Positions 1 through 8,213 of a stretch of DNA of 56,321 nt are shown one piece after another; the first letter of the stretch is position 1; every line of letters starts with the position of its first letter. The position numbers and the translations under genes are program-made. The notes under the pieces were generated by a model. It saw only the letters and a list, made by a program, of their open reading frames with translations. It was not told the origin of the DNA and made no database searches. Source of the stretch: Dictyobacter arantiisoli (lineage in GTDB: Bacteria; Chloroflexota; Ktedonobacteria; Ktedonobacterales; Ktedonobacteraceae); the NCBI RefSeq assembly GCF_008326305.1, contig NZ_BIXY01000044.1, positions 1 to 56,321 on the forward strand. Direction: 5' to 3'.

Positions 1-79
1 TCAGTTGTCAAGGTACTCTTTGTTTTTGGTGTGTCGAGGAGCAGTACGTTTCTTTTCGCTTGCTCGCTTCAACTCCCGT

Positions 80-108
80 AGTATCGCATATCCCTTGTGG
101 TTTGTCAA
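80..108 (-). promoter_or_regulatory. Strong sigma-70-type promoter reading out of the left edge
   Basis: On the minus strand a perfect -35 TTGACA (108-103) is followed after exactly 17 bases by GATACT (85-80), four of six matches to TATAAT. Transcription would start near position 73 and leave the window. The consensus -35, ideal spacing and the CTTGACAACTGA motif downstream fit a stable-RNA promoter, but the transcribed gene is not in view. Confidence 0.55.
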
Positions 109-190
109 GCGTTTTTCCCGGGGGATTTGCGCTTGCGCTGAAATTCATTTTACTCATCGTTCGTGCTGTCTCCAGCAAGGAGACGATCCG

Positions 191-215
191 AAAAAAAGAG
201 CCGGCAGCTCCCGGC
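191..215 (-). terminator. Intrinsic terminator, leftward
   Basis: Read on the minus strand, GCCGG and CCGGC form a five-base-pair stem around a GAGCTG loop, followed directly by TCTTTTTTTC. It lies about 235 bases past the tyrA stop and ahead of the edge promoter, so it would close the tyrA transcript and insulate the next unit. Confidence 0.55.
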
Positions 216-449
216 AATCTCAACCAGGTTGGGAAGCGCGTGAGAGATGCATGATCTCAGAGGAGCCACCTTAGCGTGGCACACAGGATGTTCGAACAAA
301 CAGGAGCACAATCCCTTCAAAAAGGAAGGTGTGATTGTTTCGTTTCGACAGCTCGCTGATTATGCCATACAGCAATGACTTTGTCAAGCACTTCAATCTT
401 TGCACAAAAAAGTACTGCTGGAAAAGTTTTTGCGGCTATTTAATCACTC

Positions 450-1319
450 TTACTCTGTCTCTTCATTCAAATCTTGCCATTGCAGGCGTAATTGCCGTGA
501 CCTGGCAAATTCTTCGTTCAACTTACTGCTATGCATGGCAATTTGGTCGCGCAACATCGACAGGTTAGCCACATAAGCGTCCATCCAACGTACAATTGCT
601 GCACTATTCGTGAAACAAATATCCCGATACATCTCAGGACTGCCAGCAGCCAGACGGGTCGCATCCCGAAATCCACTTGATGCTAATAAAGAGGAGTCTG
701 CCCAGGTTGGATCTTCGGCTACCGTGCTCATCAATGCAGTCGAAGCCAAAAATGGAAGATGGCTCACTGCCGCCACCAGGCCATCATGCTCAGATGGTTC
801 TATAAAACGTGGATGAGCCCCTAATAACTCAACCAGGATAGCAACCTTCCGAACCGCACTGGCCGGTGTCCGTGCGGTAGGAGTCAGGCAATAAATACAC
901 TTTTGAAACAAATCAGCATCTGCAACTTCGATCCCACTTACCTCTTTGCCAGCCATCGGATGCCCTCCCACAAACGAAACATGAGTTGGTAAAAACTCTT
1001 CCGCCCAGGTGATGACTTGCGATTTTGTACTGGAAACATCTGTCACAACTGTCCCGGGAGTTAACGATGGCGCAATGATCTGCAGTAGAGTGCGCACAAC
1101 TCCTACAGGGGTCGCTAAAATTACTAAATCAGCACCACGGACAGCATCAGGTACATTTGTACACGCTTGATCAATCACCCCAATTTTGCGGGCACGTTCA
1201 CCAACCCCAGGACCTGAATCATATCCAACTACTTTTTGTGCGACTCCCGCTTTCTTCAATCCAAGCCCAATAGAGCCGCCAATCAGCCCCAGGCCGATAA
1301 TTGCCACATGATTAAACAT
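450..1319 (-). CDS. tyrA: Prephenate dehydrogenase
   Basis: It oxidatively decarboxylates prephenate to 4-hydroxyphenylpyruvate in tyrosine synthesis. The N-terminus is a Rossmann nucleotide-binding motif (VAIIGLGLIGGSIG at about residues 4-17) ending in an acidic residue in VVGYD. The family motifs DVSSTKSQV and GGHPMAGKE follow near the middle, and VSHLPFLAS lies in the C-terminal helical dimerisation domain. Length is 289 residues, the usual core size, with no C-terminal ACT domain, so feedback control by an ACT domain is not expected. The frame is open 12 codons further up, but the ATG at 1319 has AAGGAG ten bases upstream and starts exactly at the Rossmann strand. It stands alone, 140 bases after the phosphopantetheinyl transferase gene on the same strand. 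NAD or NADP preference cannot be read safely. Confidence 0.9.
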   Translation of the reverse strand: MFNHVAIIGLGLIGGSIGLGLKKAGVAQKVVGYDSGPGVGERARKIGVIDQACTNVPDAVRGADLVILATPVGVVRTLLQIIAPSLTPGTVVTDVSSTKSQVITWAEEFLPTHVSFVGGHPMAGKEVSGIEVADADLFQKCIYCLTPTARTPASAVRKVAILVELLGAHPRFIEPSEHDGLVAAVSHLPFLASTALMSTVAEDPTWADSSLLASSGFRDATRLAAGSPEMYRDICFTNSAAIVRWMDAYVANLSMLRDQIAMHSSKLNEEFARSRQLRLQWQDLNEETE

Positions 1320-1458
1320 AAAATCGGAGCTCCTTACTCTTTCATCTCCCAACATTTGCCCACTCTTTAGATTCGACCTATTATACTAAAACACCTGCCA
1401 AAATCATAGGGGCAACAAGCCATGTTGCACAACGATACGAATCTCCTCAGGAGAAGAT

Positions 1459-2208
1459 TTAGGAAACAAGGCTTGCAGGAACTTGCCAATACCTGATTTT
1501 ATCAGCAGTTCCTTCCAATGCCAGAGCTCCTGCATAAGGTGGCTCCACAGGCAAAGCAGTAAGTGACCAATTTTGTGCTACTGAAGGAATTTCGCGACAA
1601 GCTAATAATTGCGCTGGCAGATCAGGTCGTAATGTGACATCAAAAGAAGTCAGAGGAATAGACAGTCCCTTGCCACGAGCCTTAATGTAAGCCTCTTTAC
1701 GGGTCCAGCCTGCAAAAAAAGCCTGCGCTTTCTGCTCTCCAGACAAACTATTCAGTTGCTCATTTTCATCAGGAGAAAAATAATGCTGCGCTAGTTGCTC
1801 ATATTCAATATTTGTACGCATATATTCAACATCAATACCCACGGGATTCATCAAAGTAAAAGCATAGGCAACCATATTATATGAATGCGCCAGATTAAAA
1901 TAAACAAGAGGGTAGCGCTCACTTTCACTCAAAGCGGGCTTTCCATAGTCATTATAAGTAAAAATAATATCGCGAGGAGGACATGAACAATACTTTCCTA
2001 GCAGTATACGTAACAAGCCTCGTGCAATAATCGAGCGCTGCCTATCCTTCTCAAAATGAAAGCGACTTGCCCGCTCTCTCTCATCGTCGGATAACACTGA
2101 TGTAAGCCGAGAAATATCCGACAGCCAGGCATCAAAATATGTTCCCCAAACATGTATTTCCTGCCTGGTAAGTGTAAAGTTTTCAGGGGCCTCCTGCCAT
2201 ATTGCCAC
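1459..2208 (-). CDS. 4'-phosphopantetheinyl transferase, Sfp type
   Basis: Transfers the phosphopantetheine arm of coenzyme A to carrier proteins. Visible are the two superfamily signatures: VGIDVEYM (about residues 122-129), with the Mg-binding aspartate and glutamate, and the distal FAGWTRKEAYIKARGKGL (about 165-182), with the W-x-x-KEA-x-x-K core. At 249 residues it is the two-lobed Sfp/Gsp size rather than the about 120-residue AcpS. Sfp-type enzymes usually serve polyketide or peptide synthetases, none of which is in the window, so the target is unknown. It starts with GTG at 2208, preceded by GGAGG at good spacing. Ordinary single gene, intact. Confidence 0.9.
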   Translation of the reverse strand: MAIWQEAPENFTLTRQEIHVWGTYFDAWLSDISRLTSVLSDDERERASRFHFEKDRQRSIIARGLLRILLGKYCSCPPRDIIFTYNDYGKPALSESERYPLVYFNLAHSYNMVAYAFTLMNPVGIDVEYMRTNIEYEQLAQHYFSPDENEQLNSLSGEQKAQAFFAGWTRKEAYIKARGKGLSIPLTSFDVTLRPDLPAQLLACREIPSVAQNWSLTALPVEPPYAGALALEGTADKIRYWQVPASLVS

Positions 2209-2327
2209 AAGCTTCCTCCATGTTAAACTTCAATTTAGCCATTAAAAAAGAGAAGATGTAAATATAATCTTTACCATCTCCTCTTCTCGTATGAATGCGT
2301 TACAACCTGAAGAGTAAAACCTCTTCC

Positions 2328-3116
2328 TTAAAAGTATACAAGTTCTTCAAGCCACTCTTCAGCACCCGATCCAAGTGCATCGGCGAGCATTTTTGTCACC
2401 TGGTCACTGAGGAATTGTTTGCTCTCAACACGGTAAGCCGAGAGGAAGCGAGAAATAACAGAAACATTGTAACGCTTTAATAGATCTGCAGCAAACTGCT
2501 CCAACAATAATTCGTACGTGAGATACTCTTCAGGCGTGGTATCTTCATACCAATCAAATCCTCGAATGGTAACAGGCGTCTTCCCATCCAGTTCTGGCTC
2601 AAAGGCTTCCTCGTATTGCTCCAGGCCATCCTTATTGACAACGCCTTCAACATTGTTCAATTTCTGAGCCAACCATAACGCAATAAACTTAAATTGCCAT
2701 TCATCAGCCCATAAGGGGGTTTCATCTGGCCATGGACGCGGGTCATCTTCGAGATAAGCAACCGTCAACTCGTGGTAGAGCATAAACGCAAATTTTTCTG
2801 GCGTTACTACTCCAAAAATCGGATCGATTTCAAGCGGCACAACTAACGTCGCAGGAGTTGTCAGGTCTGTCATATATGGATGTGGCGAGTCTACTTCTTC
2901 GCTCTCACTGTGAGGGACGAGAGGCCAATCATCCATATTGACGAGCAATACTTCAAAATCAGGCATGTCAACATGGAGTAAAGCAGTAAGTTGCTTCGCT
3001 GCTTGATCCAATGATTGTAAAACCTGGTGGGCAAGGGTCTCCTCGCCCACCGGATAATACGCTGTAAAGGGCTCAATCACAGTTTTATAATGATCGTAAG
3101 GAAAGAGCATTGGCAC
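2328..3116 (-). CDS. Unknown protein with degenerate metallopeptidase-like motif, paired with a GTPase
   Basis: I do not recognise a named family. The 262-residue protein is acidic and soluble, with no signal peptide or membrane segment. Residues 113-121 read LYHELTVAY, where zinc peptidases of the gluzincin type have HExxH. Here H115 and E116 are kept but the second histidine is replaced by V119. About 20 residues on, PLWADEW resembles the PxWxxEG segment that supplies the third ligand in such enzymes. This suggests a peptidase-derived fold that has lost catalysis, but that is inference. It starts 3 bases after the stop of the upstream GTPase gene, so the two are almost certainly co-translated and may act together. 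The reading frame is intact. Confidence 0.65.
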   Translation of the reverse strand: MPMLFPYDHYKTVIEPFTAYYPVGEETLAHQVLQSLDQAAKQLTALLHVDMPDFEVLLVNMDDWPLVPHSESEEVDSPHPYMTDLTTPATLVVPLEIDPIFGVVTPEKFAFMLYHELTVAYLEDDPRPWPDETPLWADEWQFKFIALWLAQKLNNVEGVVNKDGLEQYEEAFEPELDGKTPVTIRGFDWYEDTTPEEYLTYELLLEQFAADLLKRYNVSVISRFLSAYRVESKQFLSDQVTKMLADALGSGAEEWLEELVYF

Positions 3117-3119
3117 AGT

Positions 3120-4355
3120 TTAGGCTTTCCCTTCTTCTATGAGCCTGTCGGGATCTTCCAACAACGGAACAGAATGTCCCTCTTGCAGCTCAGTAATTGC
3201 TTGTGCGCGCAGCGCATCAACGTTTTTATCACGACGGAAACGACGATACGTGTCCTTGTATAATTGCTGTAAACGCTTTGGATTTACTTGCTTGTTACCT
3301 TCATAATATTCCAGGGCGACTTGACCGATTGACCAGGTAGCTGCACCTGCAATTGCACCTGCCACAAAATCACCTCCAAATGGGACGGCTTTCGCAGCTT
3401 GCTGAGCCAGATAACGTAAACCCAATCCACCACCAATAGTAGCAATCAATTCACGTGCATGCTTCTTCGCATCGGCATTGTCCATCGGCTCACCATATAA
3501 AGCTGCCAGACGTAATACCAGACGAATCTGCGTTCCCAAAAGAATAGGAATATCTATAAATGGAATCGGTTCTAAGCCAGCGGCCAGGCTTACCAATGTG
3601 GCATTACGAATAATTCTTTGCGCCGCAGCGCGCCGATATGCGGGCAACTCACGGCCAATAGCCAGTGCAGCTTCTGGGCTGGCTTCAATAATTACCGGGA
3701 TCAACTCTTCAGCGATATTTTCGCCAGTTTTAGCAGAGACAGGAATAACACCAGGGGCTTCTAATAAAACAGCGACTTCTGTTGCCAGTTGATCGCCAGT
3801 TTCTCCTCTTTTGAGCTCATCGATTTTATTCACAGCTACGACCGTTGGCTTTTCAAAGCGTTTGATCACGTTATACAACTCGCGATCTGATGTCTGCAAG
3901 CCCTTTGAAGCATCTATCAAAAACACAATCACACTTGCCTGATCCATACCACTTTCCATTACATCGGGCAAATGTCCTGGAGTATCTACCAGCGTAAAGG
4001 GACCAAAGTCAGTGCGCACTAATGTTCGTGTCGTACCAGCCTGGGGGGATGCTGGAGATAATGTCTGTCCTTTAAGGGTATTAAACAGTGTACTCTTACC
4101 AGTGTTCGGCTGTCCAACCAGAACAACAGTATTATTAAGACCATCAAGTACTTCTTGTTGTGCTAACTTCCAGTTAACAGCTTTCATCAGCCCTTGAACC
4201 ATTGAGATATTCGCTGGCAGGTTGCGCAGCGTATGAATACTGAAATCCTTCAGAGTTTTCGGTTGATTCCGCTTGCGGAATATACTGGCAGTCAGATCAT
4301 TTCTCAATTTTTCACTACTGCCCTGGGTATTTGCTATTTGTTTTTTATTAGCCAT
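3120..4355 (-). CDS. Era/Der-like GTPase with C-terminal YcjF/DUF697-like region
   Basis: A TRAFAC-class GTPase of 411 residues. Motifs in order: G1 GQPNTGKST (about 82-90), a threonine-rich switch I (AGTTRT), G3 DTPGH, G4 NKID and G5 SAK. The GTPase domain is preceded by about 75 basic residues. It is followed by a C-terminal half with hydrophobic, glycine-rich helices (IPFIDIPILLGTQIRLV and GGGLGLRYL), resembling the DUF697/YcjF tail that associates with membranes. No KH domain is seen, so it is not Era itself. The frame could start at a TTG at 4361, but the ATG at 4355 fits the GGAAGGAAG ribosome site better. It is followed after 3 bases by the degenerate peptidase-like gene. The exact role is unknown; the GTPase call is firm. 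Confidence 0.8.
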   Translation of the reverse strand: MANKKQIANTQGSSEKLRNDLTASIFRKRNQPKTLKDFSIHTLRNLPANISMVQGLMKAVNWKLAQQEVLDGLNNTVVLVGQPNTGKSTLFNTLKGQTLSPASPQAGTTRTLVRTDFGPFTLVDTPGHLPDVMESGMDQASVIVFLIDASKGLQTSDRELYNVIKRFEKPTVVAVNKIDELKRGETGDQLATEVAVLLEAPGVIPVSAKTGENIAEELIPVIIEASPEAALAIGRELPAYRRAAAQRIIRNATLVSLAAGLEPIPFIDIPILLGTQIRLVLRLAALYGEPMDNADAKKHARELIATIGGGLGLRYLAQQAAKAVPFGGDFVAGAIAGAATWSIGQVALEYYEGNKQVNPKRLQQLYKDTYRRFRRDKNVDALRAQAITELQEGHSVPLLEDPDRLIEEGKA

Positions 4356-4675
4356 GCTCAACTTCCTTCCCTGACGTTGTTTAATGAAGTTTCTTTATAT
4401 CAACATGCCACAAGTACATTTTTTATTGTACCGCCCTGATATATTTCGCTAACAATGTTTACAACAATAGTACGAGCATATATAAGGACACGTTTCATGG
4501 AGAACGATAAGTCATCCTATAAAGTTTGTCTCCAGCCAAATAATGATGCTTTGATTCTAGCATACCGCATAGCCTCAAGCTAAAAAAATAGACTAATCGG
4601 TTCGTCTTATCTCATCCATAGGAGCTTACAGGCCCCATCACATACCCGACACGCATGAAAAAAGAAGAATCTTTC

Positions 4676-4705
4676 TTGACACATCGATACAATTTCTGCC
4701 ATAAT
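4676..4705 (+). promoter_or_regulatory. Sigma-70-type promoter for the small gene at 4777
   Basis: TTGACA (4676-4681), an 18-base spacer, then CATAAT (4700-4705). It points toward the 92-residue gene that begins about 70 bases further on. The rest of the 4356-4776 gap shows no gene. Confidence 0.6.
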
Positions 4706-4776
4706 CGTGTCAGGAAAATTACACATCGAAGTATATTCTTTTCACTTCATCGTTTTTCTGCAGAAGAGGCGTTATT

Positions 4777-5055
4777 ATGCAAAATATACCCATGCGCAAT
4801 GACTCAGCAGATCGAGAATATGAGGCTGGTTATACGCGCATTATGTGGCTGGCTGATCGGGCTCATCAACATGGTTGGCGCTTGAGTGAGCGCCAACTAA
4901 TTCACGAAATCATTCAACGGGAGAGAGCGGCACAAATCCGCGAAAAAAGCTCCCTTCCCATTGTTGGTACTGAAGTGCATTCCGCAGCCTGGAATCATGG
5001 ACAAGCTGATGCTTTGCGTGCTTTGCTACGCGGTCAACGGGAATCCAATGCTTAA
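4777..5055 (+). CDS. Small protein of unknown function (92 residues)
   Basis: Not recognised. The product is a small, charged, mostly helical, soluble protein (DREYEAGYTRIMWLADRAH, then SERQLIHEIIQRERAAQIR), without cysteines or membrane segments. The middle looks like a helix pair such as might dimerise or bind a partner. Support for a real gene is a good promoter 70 bases upstream, an ATG with AGAGG at seven-base spacing, and a large inverted repeat shortly after the stop. It stands alone between two opposing transcription units. A second in-frame ATG five codons later is a possible alternative start. Confidence 0.6.
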   Translation: MQNIPMRNDSADREYEAGYTRIMWLADRAHQHGWRLSERQLIHEIIQRERAAQIREKSSLPIVGTEVHSAAWNHGQADALRALLRGQRESNA

Positions 5056-5105
5056 CCATTTTATCCTATCATTTTTTTACAGACACATATAGCCATCAAA
5101 AAATA

Positions 5106-5170
5106 TGCCTGGATTGCAATAACCCTCATTAAGGATCTATCCAACAATCGTTAATGAGGGATGCCAGGCA
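5106..5170. repeat. Two-arm nested inverted repeat after the small gene
   Basis: TGCCTGG (5106-5112) pairs with CCAGGCA (5164-5170), and inside it CCCTCATTAA (5123-5132) pairs perfectly with TTAATGAGGG (5151-5160) around an 18-base loop. There is no T-run, so it is not a textbook terminator. It could end transcription of the 92-residue gene, stabilise its 3' end, or be a small mobile palindrome. Confidence 0.5.
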
Positions 5171-5338
5171 CCATTCGCTCCCCCCCTCGTTCTTCTCCTG
5201 TTGCTTCTTCAACTTTCGCCAGGTACAATATCCATACCCTATTCATTATGCCGCTCTATTCTCCTGTTCGAATAGACCCGATTGCAGCAACAGCTTGCAT
5301 ATGCACTGAAAAGTTATCGAGAGAAAGAAACAACACTC

Positions 5339-6055
5339 ATGAATCTCACAACACCTATTTACTCCGGTCCTCAACCAGGTTCACCAGAGCAAGTAAACGC
5401 CATTATTGCTGAAATACGACGTCTCTATCCAGGGGCAACCTGCTCGCTCAACTTTACCAATCCCCTGGAACTTTTGCTTGCAACGCAATTATCCGCACAG
5501 TGTACTGATGAACGCGTAAATATTGTTACGGCCAAACTTTTCAAGAAATATACCAATGTTGAAGATTTTGCAGCGGCCAGCCAGGAAGAATTGGAGCAAG
5601 ATATTCGCTCGACAGGCTTTTATCGCAATAAAGCAAAAAATATACGTGCAACTTGCCAGCGTTTGATTACTGAGTATAATAGTGAAGTTCCCCACACGAT
5701 GGAGGAACTATTGACGCTACCTGGAGTAGCCCGTAAAACAGCCAACGTGGTGTTGGGCAATGCCTTTGGTATCGTAGTTGGTTTTGTAGTTGACACGCAT
5801 GTGGGGCGCCTTGCCCGGCGATTTGGCTGGACGACAAATACTGATCCGGTCAAAATCGAACAGGAGTTAATGCTGATTGTTCCCAAAGACGATTGGCTTG
5901 ATCTCTCTCACTTGTTAATTTTTCATGGTCGAGCTATCTGTGATGCTCGCAGGCCGCTTTGTGAACAATGTACCATAGCCTCACTCTGCCCATCAGCATT
6001 TATCGCTGCCCCGATACGTAGTACAACTAAAGAGAATAAGAAAAACCAGCTATAA
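5339..6055 (+). CDS. nth: Endonuclease III (DNA glycosylase/AP lyase)
   Basis: Base-excision repair enzyme that removes oxidised pyrimidines and nicks abasic sites. The helix-hairpin-helix LPGVARKTANVVL carries the catalytic lysine, followed by the catalytic aspartate in VVDTHVGRLARRFG. Four cysteines of the iron-sulfur cluster are spaced C-x6-C-x2-C-x5-C (from CDARRPLCEQC). From the ATG at 5339 the protein has 238 residues, close to the usual 210-230. A TTG 19 codons upstream would add an unconserved tail, so I prefer the ATG. It converges with the lipid kinase gene, whose stop is 10 bases away. Confidence 0.93.
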   Translation: MNLTTPIYSGPQPGSPEQVNAIIAEIRRLYPGATCSLNFTNPLELLLATQLSAQCTDERVNIVTAKLFKKYTNVEDFAAASQEELEQDIRSTGFYRNKAKNIRATCQRLITEYNSEVPHTMEELLTLPGVARKTANVVLGNAFGIVVGFVVDTHVGRLARRFGWTTNTDPVKIEQELMLIVPKDDWLDLSHLLIFHGRAICDARRPLCEQCTIASLCPSAFIAAPIRSTTKENKKNQL

Positions 6056-6064
6056 AAAGCACTG

Positions 6065-6979
6065 CTACACACGTATCCATAATGCGCCGGGCAAAACCGC
6101 GGCATCGATCATCGTTACGCGCGACTCCTCGCCATCCGCTTGCATAGTCGCACCTTGCTTGCTCTCAATATGCACTGTTTTTGCACGGTAAAAGGTCACT
6201 TCGGGCTCACCAACATGTTTCCCTTGTCTGACACCAGGAAACAATCGCAAGACTCTCTTGATGGGCATGTACTCTACCACACAAATGTCCAGGAAACCAT
6301 CGGTATGATCAGCAACAGGATTAATTCTGAAACCAGCGCCATAGGCGGGTCCATTGGTAACAGCAAGCAAGATATAGCGCTTCTCATGCGTTTGTGAAAC
6401 CTTGCCAGCGTCAAAAAGAAAGGTCAACCAGGGGCAACGATGAAAATGAAAGAGAAGTTGCCATAATGCCGCAACATAGTATAATTGAGCACCACTCATC
6501 AGCGGTATATTTTTCATCTGATTGGTCATAGCACCTATTTCTGCATCAAGACCGATGCTAAAACCATTCGCAAAATAGCTATTGTTCACGCGACCTGCGT
6601 CTACATCTATCAATGTTCCATTAAAGGCATGCTCAATCGCTTCCAATGGTGCATGTGGAAGTTTTAAAGTATTCCAGGCAAAATCATTGCCTGATCCCGC
6701 CGCCACAATCCCTAATGGAACCCGCCTTCCAGCAGTGAGCAAACCATTTACTACTTCATGAATTGTTCCATCACCACCTACAACTATTATTGAACGATTT
6801 GCCATCGCTGCCTGCTGGGCCAGGTCTTTTGCTTCTCCCGGCGCCCGTGTCTCTCTATATTCTGCCTGATGCGAGACTATATACTGTTGAAGCAAATCCT
6901 GATATACTCGCATACGTCCTCGGTTCGCGGCAGGATTAAGAATGATGAGAGGATTCCCAATGGGAGTAGATGCCTTCAT
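6065..6979 (-). CDS. Diacylglycerol/lipid kinase family protein (YegS/BmrU type)
   Basis: Soluble lipid kinase fold of about 300 residues. The N-terminus has the strand PLIILNPAANRGRM, which begins nearly every member. The nucleotide-binding GGDGTIHEVVNGL lies at about residues 69-81, followed by GIVAAGSGNDFAWN, where the family has P.GTGND.AR. The C-terminal half is the beta-sandwich. Family members phosphorylate diacylglycerol, sphingoid bases or other lipids, and the substrate cannot be told here. The frame opens with TTG codons at 6988, but the ATG at 6979 has AAGGAG nine bases upstream. Monocistronic, convergent with nth. Confidence 0.85.
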   Translation of the reverse strand: MKASTPIGNPLIILNPAANRGRMRVYQDLLQQYIVSHQAEYRETRAPGEAKDLAQQAAMANRSIIVVGGDGTIHEVVNGLLTAGRRVPLGIVAAGSGNDFAWNTLKLPHAPLEAIEHAFNGTLIDVDAGRVNNSYFANGFSIGLDAEIGAMTNQMKNIPLMSGAQLYYVAALWQLLFHFHRCPWLTFLFDAGKVSQTHEKRYILLAVTNGPAYGAGFRINPVADHTDGFLDICVVEYMPIKRVLRLFPGVRQGKHVGEPEVTFYRAKTVHIESKQGATMQADGEESRVTMIDAAVLPGALWIRV

Positions 6980-7118
6980 TGGCAACAACTCCTTCCAAGT
7001 TGAATTATAGACGATACTCTGTCATGATATTCACTACTACTTATCCTTAACTAGGACAACTATCTCGTCTCGCTTGATTATGTAAGAGCCTTATTTTATG
7101 CTGCAGTAAGCTTTAAAA

Positions 7119-7973
7119 CTATAAGAGATACACATGTCGAGCATTTTCATTCCATAGTTTACGCTTTGCCACCACAGACAAATCAGCCGTCACAACATCT
7201 AAAGCCTCTACCCAACGTGGATAGCTCGTTGTTTCCAACACAACGGGCCAATCACCACCGAAAAGCACACGGTCTTCTCCAAAAGATGCTATCACATGGC
7301 TCACATATGGGGCGAGATCTTCAATCTGCCAATGCTCATGGTCTGCCTCAGTCACCAGACCACTAATCTTACACACAACATTGGAGAAGGCCGCCAGAGC
7401 CTTTATGTCGTCATACCAGGGCTCTAATATATGTCCTTGAATATCGGGCTTCCCAATATGATCCAAAATAAAAGTTGTTTCGGGACAGGCACACACCAAC
7501 TCAACCATACTGGACAATTGACCATGACGCACACAAATATCAAAAGAGAGCTGATATTCCGCGAGAAGTTGCACACCCCGCACAAAGTCAGGCCGCAAAC
7601 CATATGCGCTATCTGCTTCAGATTGCAGTAAACGACGTACCCCTTTTATTAAAGGGCTTATTTGCACCAATGTATCCAGATAGGCACGCACTCTTTCTCC
7701 AAATTCAAGCGGAGCATGCGCGACAATGCCCAGTAAACGTGAATCTTTGGCTGCTTGTTCTGCGGCCCATTTTGCTTCCGCTAAAGCATAATGGGGATCT
7801 ACATCCACCTCGACGTACACCATACCTTCCACAGAGACTCCCTGTGTATACTGTTGATATTCTTGTAAACCATAACGCCTGTTCAAAAGCTCTGTATCAT
7901 CCAACCAGGGAATACGAAAATGTTCGGGGTCCCACAAGTGCACATGAGCATCCAAAATTGGGAAATCAGGCAT
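7119..7973 (-). CDS. Amidohydrolase-2 family hydrolase (TIM-barrel, lactonase-like)
   Basis: Metal-dependent hydrolase of the amidohydrolase_2 family, 284 residues. The first strand has DAHVHLWDP (H-x-H metal or substrate ligands at about 9-17). Later strands carry DICVRHGQ, FILDHIGKPDI (the central HIGKP signature) and the closing VLFGGDWPV with its conserved aspartate. This set is shared by L-fuconolactonase, pyrone-dicarboxylate lactonase and related lactone hydrolases, so a sugar lactone or aromatic lactone substrate is plausible but unproven. The ATG at 7973 is preferred over the TTG at 7991 because an AAAGG element precedes it. Single gene; the 240-base gap to its right shows nothing clear. 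Confidence 0.8.
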   Translation of the reverse strand: MPDFPILDAHVHLWDPEHFRIPWLDDTELLNRRYGLQEYQQYTQGVSVEGMVYVEVDVDPHYALAEAKWAAEQAAKDSRLLGIVAHAPLEFGERVRAYLDTLVQISPLIKGVRRLLQSEADSAYGLRPDFVRGVQLLAEYQLSFDICVRHGQLSSMVELVCACPETTFILDHIGKPDIQGHILEPWYDDIKALAAFSNVVCKISGLVTEADHEHWQIEDLAPYVSHVIASFGEDRVLFGGDWPVVLETTSYPRWVEALDVVTADLSVVAKRKLWNENARHVYLL

Positions 7974-8213
7974 ACTATTCACACCTTTCAATGTTTCTAC
8001 GTTGCAACATCAAAATCAATTCAAGCAGTCAAATGGATAGTATTACTCACCACTGCTATCCGCTAGTAATAGTGGGCGTAGCAAAAAAAACGTCGGTTAG
8101 AATCATAACATATTTCATTCATCTAAAGTGGGAAAAGAGCTCATTTCACGATAGAGAAAAGAGCTTTCTCACACTTCAACTTCACATATTTCTCAAATAT
8201 GATAAAGACTCTA

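Larger units (their letters stand above)
1..449. other. Non-coding left edge, probable leader region of a leftward transcript
   Basis: I see no convincing gene here; the overlapping frames on both strands look like noise. Read leftward it contains the end of the tyrA transcript, a terminator-like hairpin (191-215), a small perfect hairpin (168-184), then a strong promoter (80-108). After the promoter comes AAGAGTACCTTGACAACTGA at the very edge (20-1). That last motif resembles the short element often seen in rRNA leaders and spacers of Gram-positive and related bacteria, so an rRNA operon may begin just outside the window. This is inference. On the plus strand, 308-338 can also form a hairpin of two short helices. 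Confidence 0.4.

Noticed and set aside
5-274. An 89-residue frame and overlapping frames at the left edge
   Set aside because: The region carries a leftward promoter, terminator and hairpins, and the peptides show no protein-like pattern.
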